Of a stretch of DNA of 6,178 nt, positions 1-6,178 are shown piece after piece. The stretch is from an uncultured Alphaproteobacteria bacterium. Lineage in GTDB: Bacteria; Pseudomonadota; Alphaproteobacteria; RF32; CAG-239. The DNA lies in contig URWU01000098.1 of assembly GCA_900551585.1 (NCBI GenBank), forward strand, positions 1 through 6,178. Direction: 5' to 3'. The position numbers were made by a program, and so were the translations under genes. Numbering within the stretch: position 1 is the first letter of the stretch; every line of letters begins with the position of its first letter. The notes beneath the pieces are model-generated. The model was not told the origin of the DNA and did not search any database. It saw nothing but the letters and a program-made list of their open reading frames with translations.

Positions 1-37
1 CTAGTCGTCGGCAGCGTCAGATGTGTATAAGAGACAG
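1..37 (+). other. Untrimmed Nextera/Tn5 adapter (artefact, not genomic)
   Basis: Positions 5-37 match the standard Illumina Nextera read-1 transposase adapter. The 14-base primer part TCGTCGGCAGCGTC is at 5-18 and the 19-base Tn5 mosaic end AGATGTGTATAAGAGACAG at 19-37. Bases 1-4 (ctag) sit where the i5 index would be and could be the end of an index such as TCGACTAG; that is recollection and only a guess. Genomic sequence begins at 38. Translated on the minus strand, the mosaic end gives the residues LSLIHI followed by a stop at 17-19, a false tail on the truncated malQ product. Confidence 0.98.
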
Positions 38-1255
38 GTCCTGACCGACACCAACGGCCAAATCACGATAGAAACCGATTTTCAGGCCTAATTCATCAAC
101 CAGTTTTTGGGCATTGTTAAACTGGCGAAAAGCCTCAAACTGCATAAACTTGAAGAAACTGATTTTGTCGGCATTGGCTTTGGCATAATCCTTGACGGCC
201 AGAGACAACGGATTGCGGAATTCTTCCGGCCACGCACGCCAGCCGCCCCAGTAAGAAGTGGTTTTCTCGGTATAAAGCGTTTGGAAAACAGCCAGTTTTT
301 CCAGCTCGGCACCCTGCTCTTTGACAAAAGCGTCAAACTCGTCTTTGCGTTTTTTATCGGCAGAATTTTTGAAACGTTCATAAAATTTTTCCAACAGCCG
401 AACTTTCAGCGGATAAATATGCTCATACTGAATCAGTTCGCTCTGGCGGAACTCATTAATCTCGCCTTCATACTCCGCTTTGTCTTCCGGCTGATATTCC
501 GGCACCGCCTCAATATCAATGTAAATCGGGTTGATGAACAAGCGGCTGATTGACTGATAAGGGCTGGCATTCTCCGGATAATCATGTGACAGCACATTCA
601 ACGGATTTAAGCCGATGATATCAGCGCCGGCATTGGAACACATTCTGATAATATTCTGCAAATCGGTAAAGTCGCCGACACCCCAGTTGTGTTCACTGCG
701 CACGGAATAAAGCTGGACGGCATAGCCCCAGATTTTGCGGCTCATGCCGGGATTGGCATAGCACTGGCGCGGCGCAACGGCGAGAATGGTTTTGTAACGT
801 TTGTTGCCGACGCGCAAATCAACATCATAATAGCCGATGTCCATCTGCGACGTGATGACAAACTGCAGCTTCACATATTTGGTTTTGCCGATGAGCTGAT
901 ATTCTTCATTATTGATAACATTGAAAGAAACAGGTTCGGTTTTGCCGCTGTTTTCCATGCTGACGTGAAGTTCAAAATCTTCATTTTCAAACTCGGCGGG
1001 AATCACCAAATCAAAGCGCGGGTTACCCTGCTCAACGACATAAATTTTTTCCAGAGACTGCTGCCAGCGGCGGCGGTCAAAAGCTGCGAGAGAGGCTTCC
1101 ACTTCTTCAGGAGTTCCGGCCTTGTAGCCCATTTTTTCGGCAAAAAAACGAATGACATCATCGCTGATGTTATATTCCTGCCGTACCATGCCGGCATCAA
1201 CAAACTGGGTGGAAATTCCGAGTTTATCTGCCAGAAGCTGTAAGTTATTTTCCAT
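38..1255 (-). CDS. malQ: 4-alpha-glucanotransferase (amylomaltase), 3'-truncated at contig end
   Basis: This GH77 enzyme transfers maltodextrin segments between alpha-1,4-glucans in the cytoplasm and releases glucose. Only the first 406 residues are genomic; relatives of the long E. coli type are about 690-700 residues, so roughly 290 are missing. Residues 1-60 form a helical start, and about 70-165 a beta-rich N-terminal domain typical of the long MalQ form. The GH77 barrel then begins at the WGYAVQLYSVRSEHNWGVGDF motif (176-196). Further family motifs are LNPLN (216-220), SPYQ (231-234) and YRDLAVGV (396-403). The catalytic Asp/Glu/Asp triad lies beyond the break, so activity cannot be judged. 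The ATG at 1253-1255 is supported by a strong Shine-Dalgarno site. It is the third gene of the glgB-glgX-malQ run, 19 bases after glgX. The open frame continues to 20 only through adapter bases; those six codons are not part of the gene. Confidence 0.95.
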
Positions 1256-1261
1256 AAAAAG

Positions 1262-1268
1262 AACTCCT
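1262..1268 (-). promoter_or_regulatory. Ribosome binding site of malQ
   Basis: On the minus strand the sequence reads AGGAGTT, with AGGAG at 1264-1268, eight bases before the ATG ending at 1255. It lies in the 19-base gap after the glgX stop, so malQ has its own strong initiation site and need not rely on translational coupling. Confidence 0.8.
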
Positions 1269-1274
1269 AATCAA

Positions 1275-3353
1275 TTATTTGCGGATTTCAAACAGCAAAA
1301 CACTCCAAGACGGAACATGGATTTTTTTGTTGCTTGAAACTTTATTTTCATCGGTGAATTTTTCGGAACTGTCGAGCAACAGGTTCCAAGTATAATTTTT
1401 ATCAATATCCGGCAGCTGCCACAGCACTTCGCCGTAATTGGCATTTAAGATACAGAAGACATATTTGTTGCCGTTATAAATGCTGTAAGCCAGACATTTG
1501 CGGCTGCCGTCATGCCAGGCTTCATTATTCATTTCTTCGCCTTTTTCCGTGTACCAGGTGATGTCTTTGATGCCGGTCTTGTCAATCGGTTTGCCGGTCA
1601 AAAACTTACGGCGCTCAAAAATTTTCAGCTTCTTTCTGAGGCGGATAACCCGACGCGAAAAACGCGCCAAAGCTTTGTCCCTTTCCGAAATTCCCTCCCA
1701 GTTGACCCAGGTGATGGAATTGTCCTGACAATAAGGATTGTTGTTGCCAAGGTTGGTATGCGACAGTTCGTCGGCACCGACCATCATCGGCGTGCCGAAA
1801 GAAAGCATTAAAGTTGCCAGCATAGCTTTGGCGCGGGCAAAGCGGTTATCGCGGATAATCTGATTGTCGGTTTCACCCTCGGCGCCGGAATTCCAGCTCC
1901 AGTTGCTGTCGGTACCGTCACGGTTATTTTCATTATTGGCGGAATTGTGTTTTTGATTATAACTGACCAAATCGCGCAGAGAAAATCCGTCATGAGCGGT
2001 CACAAAGTTGACGCTGGTCCAGATGTTGCGGTTGTCATAATTGAACACGTCGCTGGAACCGGCAATGCGGCTCGCCAGTTCGGCCACCTGAAACTGGTCG
2101 CCTTTCCAAAAACGGCGTACGACATCGCGGTATTTGTCATTCCATTCTGCCCAGCGCGGCGTGAAACCGCCGACCTGATAACCGCCGAAACCAACATCCC
2201 AAGGCTCTGCAATCAACTTAGCTTCCCGCAAAGCCGGATCCTGAGTAATGGCATATAAGAAACCGCTCTCACGGCGAAATTCGGTATTCATTCTGGCCAG
2301 AGTTGTTGCCAAATCGAAACGGAATCCGTCGACATGGATTTCATCATACCAATAGCGCAGAGAATCCATAACCAAATTCAAAACATACGGATTTTGCAAA
2401 TTGAAAGAAGCGCCGCAGCCGGTCGAATCATAGTAGTAACGTTTGTTCTCGGGATTAAGCGTATAATAACTTGAATTGTCAATTCCGCGGTAGCACAAAG
2501 TCGGCCCCATCTGGTTGCCCTCGCCGGTATGGTTATAGACAACGTCTAAAAAGACCTCAACGCCTTTGGCGTGAAAATCTTTGACCATCTGCTTAATCTC
2601 GTCAAGATTATTGGAGGACAGATAATTTTGTTCCGGCGCAAAAAAGCTGAAACTTTCATAGCCCCAATAGTTATCTTTGACAAAGCCTTTTTTATGGCGG
2701 TTGCCGAAAAAGGCATGTATCGGCAACAGCTCAACAGCAGTTACGCCCAACCATTTTAAGTAGCTGGTTACGCTTTTGTGGCTCATACCGGCAAAGGTGC
2801 CGCGTTTGGAATCGGCAACCAGCGGGTGAAGCTTGGTATAGCCGCGCAAATGGGTTTCATAGATGATGGTATTTTCAAATTTTGTCTGCGGATGAGTATC
2901 CCCCTCCCAGTCAAAGGTATCTTCCACAACAACTGACTTTGGCACATAAGGCGCACTGTCCAATGTGCTGAAAGACAAATCTTTTTCCGGACTGTCCCAG
3001 TCATAACCGAAAATGGCTTTATGCCAAATCAACTTGCCGACCAGTTTTTTGCCATAGGGGTCAATAAGCAGTTTATTCGGATTAAAGCGCAGTCCCTCAA
3101 GCGGTTTATACGGGCCGTAAACCCTGTAACCGTAAACTTGTTCGGGTTTGAGGCCGGGGATATAAATATGCCAGATATTATTGTCGCTTTCGGTAATCGG
3201 ATAGCGGGCGGTTTCAGAAATACCGCTTTCATCAAACAGGCACAGCTCTACCTTTTCGGCATGAGCCGAGAAAAGCGCAAAGTTCACACCTTCGCCGTCA
3301 TAGGTCGACCCCAAGGGATACGGCTTGCCGTCTAACGGTCTGATACTGCCCAT
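1275..3353 (-). CDS. glgX: Glycogen debranching enzyme GlgX (GH13, CBM48)
   Basis: This cytoplasmic isoamylase-type enzyme hydrolyses alpha-1,6 branch points in phosphorylase-trimmed glycogen; in E. coli it releases mainly maltotetraose-length stubs. At 692 residues it is complete, slightly longer than E. coli GlgX (about 657). The N-terminal CBM48 domain covers about 10-110 (PLGSTYDGEGVNFALFSAHAEKVELCLFD start; GYRVYGPY at 75-82). The GH13 barrel runs from about 160 to 570, followed by a C-terminal beta domain (about 590-690). The four conserved GH13 regions are visible: DVVYNH (270-275), GFRFD with nucleophile Asp347, AEPWD with acid/base Glu383, and TAHD with Asp455. These sit 11-12 residues after the E. 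coli equivalents. GADEL (526-530) is also present. The ATG is supported by an AGGAGAA site and by the family-typical start. It lies 29 bases after glgB and 19 before malQ, so it is probably co-transcribed with both. No key residue is missing. Confidence 0.97.
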   Translation of the reverse strand: MGSIRPLDGKPYPLGSTYDGEGVNFALFSAHAEKVELCLFDESGISETARYPITESDNNIWHIYIPGLKPEQVYGYRVYGPYKPLEGLRFNPNKLLIDPYGKKLVGKLIWHKAIFGYDWDSPEKDLSFSTLDSAPYVPKSVVVEDTFDWEGDTHPQTKFENTIIYETHLRGYTKLHPLVADSKRGTFAGMSHKSVTSYLKWLGVTAVELLPIHAFFGNRHKKGFVKDNYWGYESFSFFAPEQNYLSSNNLDEIKQMVKDFHAKGVEVFLDVVYNHTGEGNQMGPTLCYRGIDNSSYYTLNPENKRYYYDSTGCGASFNLQNPYVLNLVMDSLRYWYDEIHVDGFRFDLATTLARMNTEFRRESGFLYAITQDPALREAKLIAEPWDVGFGGYQVGGFTPRWAEWNDKYRDVVRRFWKGDQFQVAELASRIAGSSDVFNYDNRNIWTSVNFVTAHDGFSLRDLVSYNQKHNSANNENNRDGTDSNWSWNSGAEGETDNQIIRDNRFARAKAMLATLMLSFGTPMMVGADELSHTNLGNNNPYCQDNSITWVNWEGISERDKALARFSRRVIRLRKKLKIFERRKFLTGKPIDKTGIKDITWYTEKGEEMNNEAWHDGSRKCLAYSIYNGNKYVFCILNANYGEVLWQLPDIDKNYTWNLLLDSSEKFTDENKVSSNKKIHVPSWSVLLFEIRK

Positions 3354-3357
3354 TTTG

Positions 3358-3364
3358 TTCTCCT
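3358..3364 (-). promoter_or_regulatory. Ribosome binding site of glgX
   Basis: The minus strand reads AGGAGAA ending five bases before the N-terminal ATG (3351-3353 on the plus strand reads cat). It occupies the 29-base glgB-glgX gap and fixes the glgX start. Confidence 0.8.
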
Positions 3365-3382
3365 GTCTTTATCCTTCCGGAA

Positions 3383-5581
3383 CTAGCGGACCGGCTTTAA
3401 AACAATAGTTGACAACGGCGGCAAGGTCAAGCGAATAGAATATGGTTTGCAATTCCAATCCTGAGTTTCAGCCTGAAGGGTTCCCTCATTTTTCACACCG
3501 CTGCCCCAATAGTTTTTGTCATCGCTGTTAAAAATTTCCTGATAGCCGCAAAGCTCATTGACACCAATGCGGAAATTTTCGCGGACAACAGGTGTGAAGT
3601 TGGAAATGACAATCATATAATCTGCCGGATTGTGTCCTTTGCGCATATAGGCAATGACACTGTCATCGGCGTTTGAATGTTCAATCCACTCAAAACCGCG
3701 ATAGTCAAAATCTTCTTCATAAAAAGCCGGGTTGCCTTTGTACATCAGGTTCAAATCGCGGACGCAGTTTTGCAGACCTTTATACATCGGATAATCCAGC
3801 AAATGCCAACGCAGGCTTTCTTCGGCATTCCATTCCCAATCCTGTCCAAACTCGCAGCCCATGAACAGCAGTTTTTTGCCCGGGTGGGTAAACATAAAGC
3901 CGTAATAAGCGCGCAAATTGGCAAATTTCTGCCACTCGTCGCCGGGCATTTTAGACAGCATGGAGCCCTTGCCGTGGACAACTTCATCATGCGAAATCGG
4001 CAAGATGAAATTCTCGTTAAAAGCATATAGTAATCCAAAGGTCAACATTCCATGGTGGTACTTGCGATGAATCGGTTCATGGCTGATATATTTCAGCGTA
4101 TCATTCATCCAGCCCATGTTCCATTTATAACCGAAACCAAGGCCGCCCATTGATGTCGGGCGAGATACCATCGGCCAGGCCGTCGACTCCTCGGCAACCG
4201 TGACGGCGCCGTTTGTCTGGGAATAAGCCAGCTCATTCATCTTGCGCAGGAAAGCAATCGCCTCAAGGTTTTCATTGCCGCCGTAAATGTTGGGAATCCA
4301 TTCGCCGTTTTTGCGCGAATAATCCAGATAGAGCATTGAAGCAACCGCGTCAACGCGCAGGCCGTCAATGTGAAATTCTTTGAGCCAGTAAACCGCGCTT
4401 GCGCACAAGAAGTTGCAAACTTCTGTCCGGCCGTAGTTATAAATTTTTGTTCCCCAATCGGTGTGTTCGCCTTTGCGCGGATCGGCATGCTCGTATAAAT
4501 GCGTGCCGTCAAACTCGACCAGACCGTGACCGTCTTTCGGGAAATGTGCCGGAACCCAGTCCATGATGATGCTGATACCGGCCTGATGGAATTTATCAAT
4601 CATATAGCGGAAATCATCCGGTGTGCCGAAGCGTGATGTCGGCGCGAACATACCTGTTACCTGATAACCCCAAGAAGCATCTAACGGGTGTTCGGTCAAA
4701 GGCAGAAATTCAACATGGGTAAAGCCCATATTGACGACATAAGGCACCAAACGGTCAGCCAGTTCACGATAGGTGAGATAATCACAGCCGTTCTCACCTT
4801 TGCGGCGCCATGATCCCAAATGAACCTCATAAATCGACATCGGTTTGTCAAAGCTGTTATATTCCTGACGATAGCCCATCCAGGCATTGTCATTCCATTC
4901 ATAATTATTGATATCATAAACAATGGAAGCGGTGTTGGGTCTTTTTTCAGAATAAAAGGCCACAGGGTCAGATTTCAACAGGATATAATCTTCCTGGGTT
5001 TTGACTTCAAATTTGTAAACTTCACCGGCTTTCAATCCGGGAATAAAAATGTCCCAAACGCCGCAGGCAATTTGTTTGCGCATCGGGTTGACGCGGCCGT
5101 CCCAGTTATTGAAGTTGCCGACAACGCTGACGCGTTTGGCATTCGGCGCCCAAACGGCAAAACTGACACCGGAAACGCCGTTAATCGTGTTAACATGCGC
5201 ACCGAGTTTTTTATACATATCCAGATGATTGCCTTCTGCCAAAAGATAGACATCAATATCGCCTAAAATTGACGGGAAGCTGTAGGTATCGTGAACGACA
5301 AAATATTCGCCGCGGTCATTTTGGATTTTTAATTTGTAATTGAAATTTTCTCTCGGGCCGAGATTAATCTGATAGAATCCACGGTCGTCCAATTTGGTAA
5401 AAAACCCCATTGAATTTCCGGCCTCGTCTAAAAGTTCTACTGATTGGGAGTGCGGCTGATAGGTTCTGATGAACACTGCTTTGGAACCCTTGTCTTTGTG
5501 TATTCCCAGAACAGCAAAGGGGTTGCCGTGATCGCCGTTGATGATTGCTTCCATCTCTTCTTTAGACAACAAATTTTCCAT
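3383..5581 (-). CDS. glgB: 1,4-alpha-glucan branching enzyme GlgB (GH13_9, CBM48)
   Basis: This cytoplasmic enzyme cleaves an alpha-1,4 chain and rejoins the piece by an alpha-1,6 bond, creating glycogen branches. At 732 residues it is complete and close to E. coli GlgB (728). It is the long form with two N-terminal beta domains: N1 at about 18-105 (NPFAVLGIH at 20-28) and CBM48 at about 125-225 (FAVWAPNAKRVSVVGNFNNW, 141-160). The catalytic barrel follows at about 245-620 and a C-terminal beta domain at about 635-732. Conserved regions are DWVPAHF (341-347), GLRVDAVASML with nucleophile Asp411, VAEEST with acid/base Glu464, and SHDEVVHGKGS with Asp532. The Asp-Glu and Asp-Asp spacings (53 and 121) equal those of the E. 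coli enzyme (D405, E458, D526). The ATG has an AGGAGT site at good spacing. It is the first gene of the minus-strand run, transcribed away from the small plus-strand gene at 5811. Confidence 0.98.
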   Translation of the reverse strand: MENLLSKEEMEAIINGDHGNPFAVLGIHKDKGSKAVFIRTYQPHSQSVELLDEAGNSMGFFTKLDDRGFYQINLGPRENFNYKLKIQNDRGEYFVVHDTYSFPSILGDIDVYLLAEGNHLDMYKKLGAHVNTINGVSGVSFAVWAPNAKRVSVVGNFNNWDGRVNPMRKQIACGVWDIFIPGLKAGEVYKFEVKTQEDYILLKSDPVAFYSEKRPNTASIVYDINNYEWNDNAWMGYRQEYNSFDKPMSIYEVHLGSWRRKGENGCDYLTYRELADRLVPYVVNMGFTHVEFLPLTEHPLDASWGYQVTGMFAPTSRFGTPDDFRYMIDKFHQAGISIIMDWVPAHFPKDGHGLVEFDGTHLYEHADPRKGEHTDWGTKIYNYGRTEVCNFLCASAVYWLKEFHIDGLRVDAVASMLYLDYSRKNGEWIPNIYGGNENLEAIAFLRKMNELAYSQTNGAVTVAEESTAWPMVSRPTSMGGLGFGYKWNMGWMNDTLKYISHEPIHRKYHHGMLTFGLLYAFNENFILPISHDEVVHGKGSMLSKMPGDEWQKFANLRAYYGFMFTHPGKKLLFMGCEFGQDWEWNAEESLRWHLLDYPMYKGLQNCVRDLNLMYKGNPAFYEEDFDYRGFEWIEHSNADDSVIAYMRKGHNPADYMIVISNFTPVVRENFRIGVNELCGYQEIFNSDDKNYWGSGVKNEGTLQAETQDWNCKPYSIRLTLPPLSTIVLKPVR

Positions 5582-5587
5582 AAATAT

Positions 5588-5593
5588 ACTCCT
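5588..5593 (-). promoter_or_regulatory. Ribosome binding site of glgB
   Basis: The minus strand reads AGGAGT at this position, six bases before the glgB ATG ending at 5581. It supports the annotated start and matches the sites used by glgX and malQ. Confidence 0.8.
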
Positions 5594-5611
5594 GTATTTT
5601 GACCCAAGAAC

Positions 5612-5629
5612 CGTAAAAAATTTTTTACG
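5612..5629. repeat. 18-bp perfect palindrome in the glgB leader (possible operator)
   Basis: CGTAAAAAATTTTTTACG is perfectly self-complementary with no central spacer. It lies about 30-48 bases upstream of the glgB start, between the ribosome site and the nearest promoter candidate (5643-5671), so it would fall within the first few tens of transcribed bases. An A-tract/T-tract palindrome with CG ends is a plausible binding site for a dimeric repressor and would also bend DNA. It lacks the GC-rich stem and following U-run of a terminator. Regulation is inferred from position only; no regulator is identified. Confidence 0.55.
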
Positions 5630-5642
5630 TTATCAAAGGTAA

Positions 5643-5671
5643 TCTATAATTTCATATAACATTAATTGCAA
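5643..5671 (-). promoter_or_regulatory. Candidate promoter for glgB-glgX-malQ (proximal)
   Basis: On the minus strand TTGCAA (5671-5666) is followed after 17 bases by TATAGA (5648-5643), close to the sigma-70 consensus. Transcription would start near 5636, giving a leader of about 55 bases that contains the 18-bp palindrome. The region is only about 23% GC, so chance matches are common and the call is tentative. Confidence 0.5.
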
Positions 5672-5694
5672 GTAAATTACACGATATGTAAATT
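5672..5694. repeat. Direct repeat GTAAATT, 16-bp period
   Basis: GTAAATT occurs at 5672-5678 and again at 5688-5694. The pair directly abuts the -35 element of the proximal glgB promoter candidate (5666-5671) and overlaps the -10 of the distal one. That is where an activator or repressor could act, but the repeat is short, AT-rich and could be chance. Confidence 0.25.
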
Positions 5695-5720
5695 TTATTT
5701 TACAAAGTGCATATTTTCAA
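5692..5720 (-). promoter_or_regulatory. Candidate promoter for glgB-glgX-malQ (distal, alternative)
   Basis: On the minus strand TTGAAA (5720-5715) is followed after 17 bases by TAAAAT (5697-5692), each one mismatch from the sigma-70 consensus. It could be a second, upstream start point or the only real one; sequence alone does not decide between it and the proximal candidate. Confidence 0.4.
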
Positions 5721-5731
5721 TCCATTAGGTA

Positions 5732-5759
5732 TTGACGTATTAATTTTTGATTGTATATT
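5732..5759 (+). promoter_or_regulatory. Candidate promoter of the small DUF2934-like gene
   Basis: TTGACG (5732-5737) is followed after 16 bases by TATATT (5754-5759), a good sigma-70 match on the plus strand. Transcription would start near 5766, about 45 bases before the ATG at 5811. It points away from the glgB promoters, so the 229-base gap is a divergent control region. Confidence 0.5.
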
Positions 5760-5800
5760 GAATGGTGTATGTAAACATTGTTTATAGAATTTTTTTTATT

Positions 5801-5804
5801 GGAG
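5801..5804 (+). promoter_or_regulatory. Ribosome binding site deciding the start at 5811
   Basis: GGAG lies six bases before the ATG at 5811. The frame stays open upstream to a TTG at 5778, but that start has no ribosome site and would add eleven mostly hydrophobic residues encoded by the T-rich leader. The ATG is therefore preferred. Confidence 0.75.
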
Positions 5805-5810
5805 TTTATT

Positions 5811-6068
5811 ATGGTTAAATCTAACGAGAATGCCATCAGAGAAGCTGCTTACTACAACTGGCAAAATGCCGGCTGCCCGAACGGTCAGGACGAGTACTTC
5901 TGGACAATGGCTGTTGAACAATTTTCTAATTGCAAATCAAATACTTGCTCTAAGTCTTCAAGCACTTCTTCTGCTAAGAAAACTTCTTCAAAGAGCAGCA
6001 CAGCTTCTTGCAAAACAACAAAATCTGCTGCTTGCAAGTCCAGCTCTTCTTCTAAAAAATCTAAATAA
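5811..6068 (+). CDS. DUF2934-like small protein with Ser/Lys/Cys-rich tail
   Basis: This is an 85-residue protein of unknown function. Residues about 7-38 (IREAAYYNW, then GCPNGQDEYFW and an Ala-containing helix) fit the DUF2934 pattern of IRxxAYxxW, G-x-P-x-G and xxFW/W. I recognise this by eye, not by a search. Residues 42-85 are low complexity: of 44 residues 19 are Ser, 11 Lys, 6 Thr, 4 Ala and 3 Cys, with no acidic residue, so the tail is strongly basic and probably disordered. Cysteines are at 22, 41, 46, 67 and 75. There is no signal peptide or membrane segment, so it is likely cytoplasmic. A nucleic-acid-binding role, like Lys-rich histone-like tails, is possible but unproven; a link to glycogen is suggested only by its divergent position beside glgB. 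It has its own promoter candidate and ribosome site and ends just before a strong terminator, so it is probably monocistronic. Confidence 0.85.
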   Translation: MVKSNENAIREAAYYNWQNAGCPNGQDEYFWTMAVEQFSNCKSNTCSKSSSTSSAKKTSSKSSTASCKTTKSAACKSSSSSKKSK

Positions 6069-6086
6069 TTTCAGAACAGATTTTTG

Positions 6087-6120
6087 TAAAAAAACTCTTG
6101 CTTTGACAAGAGTTTTTTTA
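6087..6120. terminator. Intrinsic terminator, bidirectional
   Basis: A perfect 14-bp inverted repeat (6087-6100 and 6107-6120) encloses the six-base loop ctttga. The inner stem is ACTCTTG/CAAGAGT, flanked by seven A's on one side and seven T's on the other, so either strand gives a hairpin followed by a U-run. It begins 18 bases after the stop of the plus-strand small gene and could also stop a convergent minus-strand transcript entering from the right. Confidence 0.92.
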
Positions 6121-6178
6121 TGGCCTGCGCGCGGCAAAAATCCAGCCCCAAACCTCCTGCTCCCCTTCTTTTCTAAGC
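6118..6178 (-). CDS. Possible C-terminal end of a convergent gene (partial)
   Basis: From the right window edge, one minus-strand frame is open for 19 codons and ends in TAA at 6118-6120, exactly where the A-tract of the terminator begins. It reads LRKEGEQEVWGWIFAARRP. Stop placement against a bidirectional terminator, and GCC/GCG/CGC codons like those of the glg genes, make a real C-terminus plausible. Nineteen codons are too few to identify a family, and an open frame of this length is easily chance. Confidence 0.28.
   Translation of the reverse strand, partial: LRKEGEQEVWGWIFAARRP

Noticed and set aside
17..37. Natural short C-terminus of MalQ ending LSLIHI
   Set aside because: These residues are translated from the Tn5 mosaic end and adapter, so the ending is technical.
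107..553. 148-codon plus-strand open frame antisense to malQ
   Set aside because: Same situation: opposite strong family motifs of MalQ, with no convincing ribosome site or protein family.
689..1243. 184-codon plus-strand open frame antisense to malQ
   Set aside because: It lies wholly opposite malQ, which has clear GH77 motifs; its translation resembles no family and it is a shadow of the real frame.
4237..4599. 120-codon minus-strand frame inside glgB
   Set aside because: It overlaps the catalytic region of glgB in another frame; the GlgB reading contains the conserved GH13 residues.
4820..5266. 148-codon plus-strand open frame antisense to glgB
   Set aside because: It is opposite the GlgB N-terminal domains and CBM48 motif; no independent evidence of coding.
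5612..5629. Palindrome as an intrinsic terminator or attenuator
   Set aside because: There is no loop, no GC-rich stem and no U-run after it; an RNA hairpin here would be weak and almost all A-U.
5778..5810. Upstream TTG start adding 11 residues to the DUF2934-like protein, resembling a hydrophobic leader
   Set aside because: It has no ribosome site, while GGAG at 5801-5804 is ideally placed for the ATG at 5811; the hydrophobicity comes from T-rich leader DNA.
6120..6176. Plus-strand mini-frame starting ATG at 6120
   Set aside because: It begins at the last base of the terminator stem, has no ribosome site and is only 18 codons long.

Overview
The window is the end of an assembled contig. 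The left 37 bases are an untrimmed Illumina Nextera adapter, so this is shotgun, probably metagenomic, sequence. It carries part of a glycogen/maltodextrin metabolism locus from a Gram-negative-type bacterium. Coding DNA is of moderate GC. The main intergenic region is very AT-rich (52 G/C in 229 bases, about 23%). A DUF2934-like small protein beside glg genes makes me lean towards Alphaproteobacteria, possibly a host-associated uncultured lineage. That placement is inference and was not tested by a search.

Layout. 1-37: adapter artefact. 38-1255 (minus): malQ, 4-alpha-glucanotransferase, with its 3' part lost at the contig end. 1275-3353 (minus): glgX, glycogen debranching enzyme, complete. 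3383-5581 (minus): glgB, glycogen branching enzyme, complete. 5582-5810: divergent AT-rich control region with promoter candidates on both strands and an 18-bp perfect palindrome. 5811-6068 (plus): an 85-residue protein with a DUF2934-like head and a Ser/Lys-rich, Cys-containing tail. 6087-6120: a perfect hairpin terminator that works on paper in both directions. 6121-6178: possibly the C-terminal codons of a convergent minus-strand gene.

How the genes fit. glgB, glgX and malQ run in one direction with gaps of 29 and 19 bases, each with a good Shine-Dalgarno site, so they are very likely one operon read from the promoter region near 5640-5720. GlgB adds alpha-1,6 branches to glycogen. GlgX removes the short branch stubs left by phosphorylase. 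MalQ disproportionates the released maltodextrins so they can be used further. No glgA, glgC or glgP is visible; they may lie beyond the truncated malQ or elsewhere. The enzymes themselves look ordinary. The least explained item is the small divergent gene. I saw no CRISPR array, insertion sequence, tRNA or rRNA.
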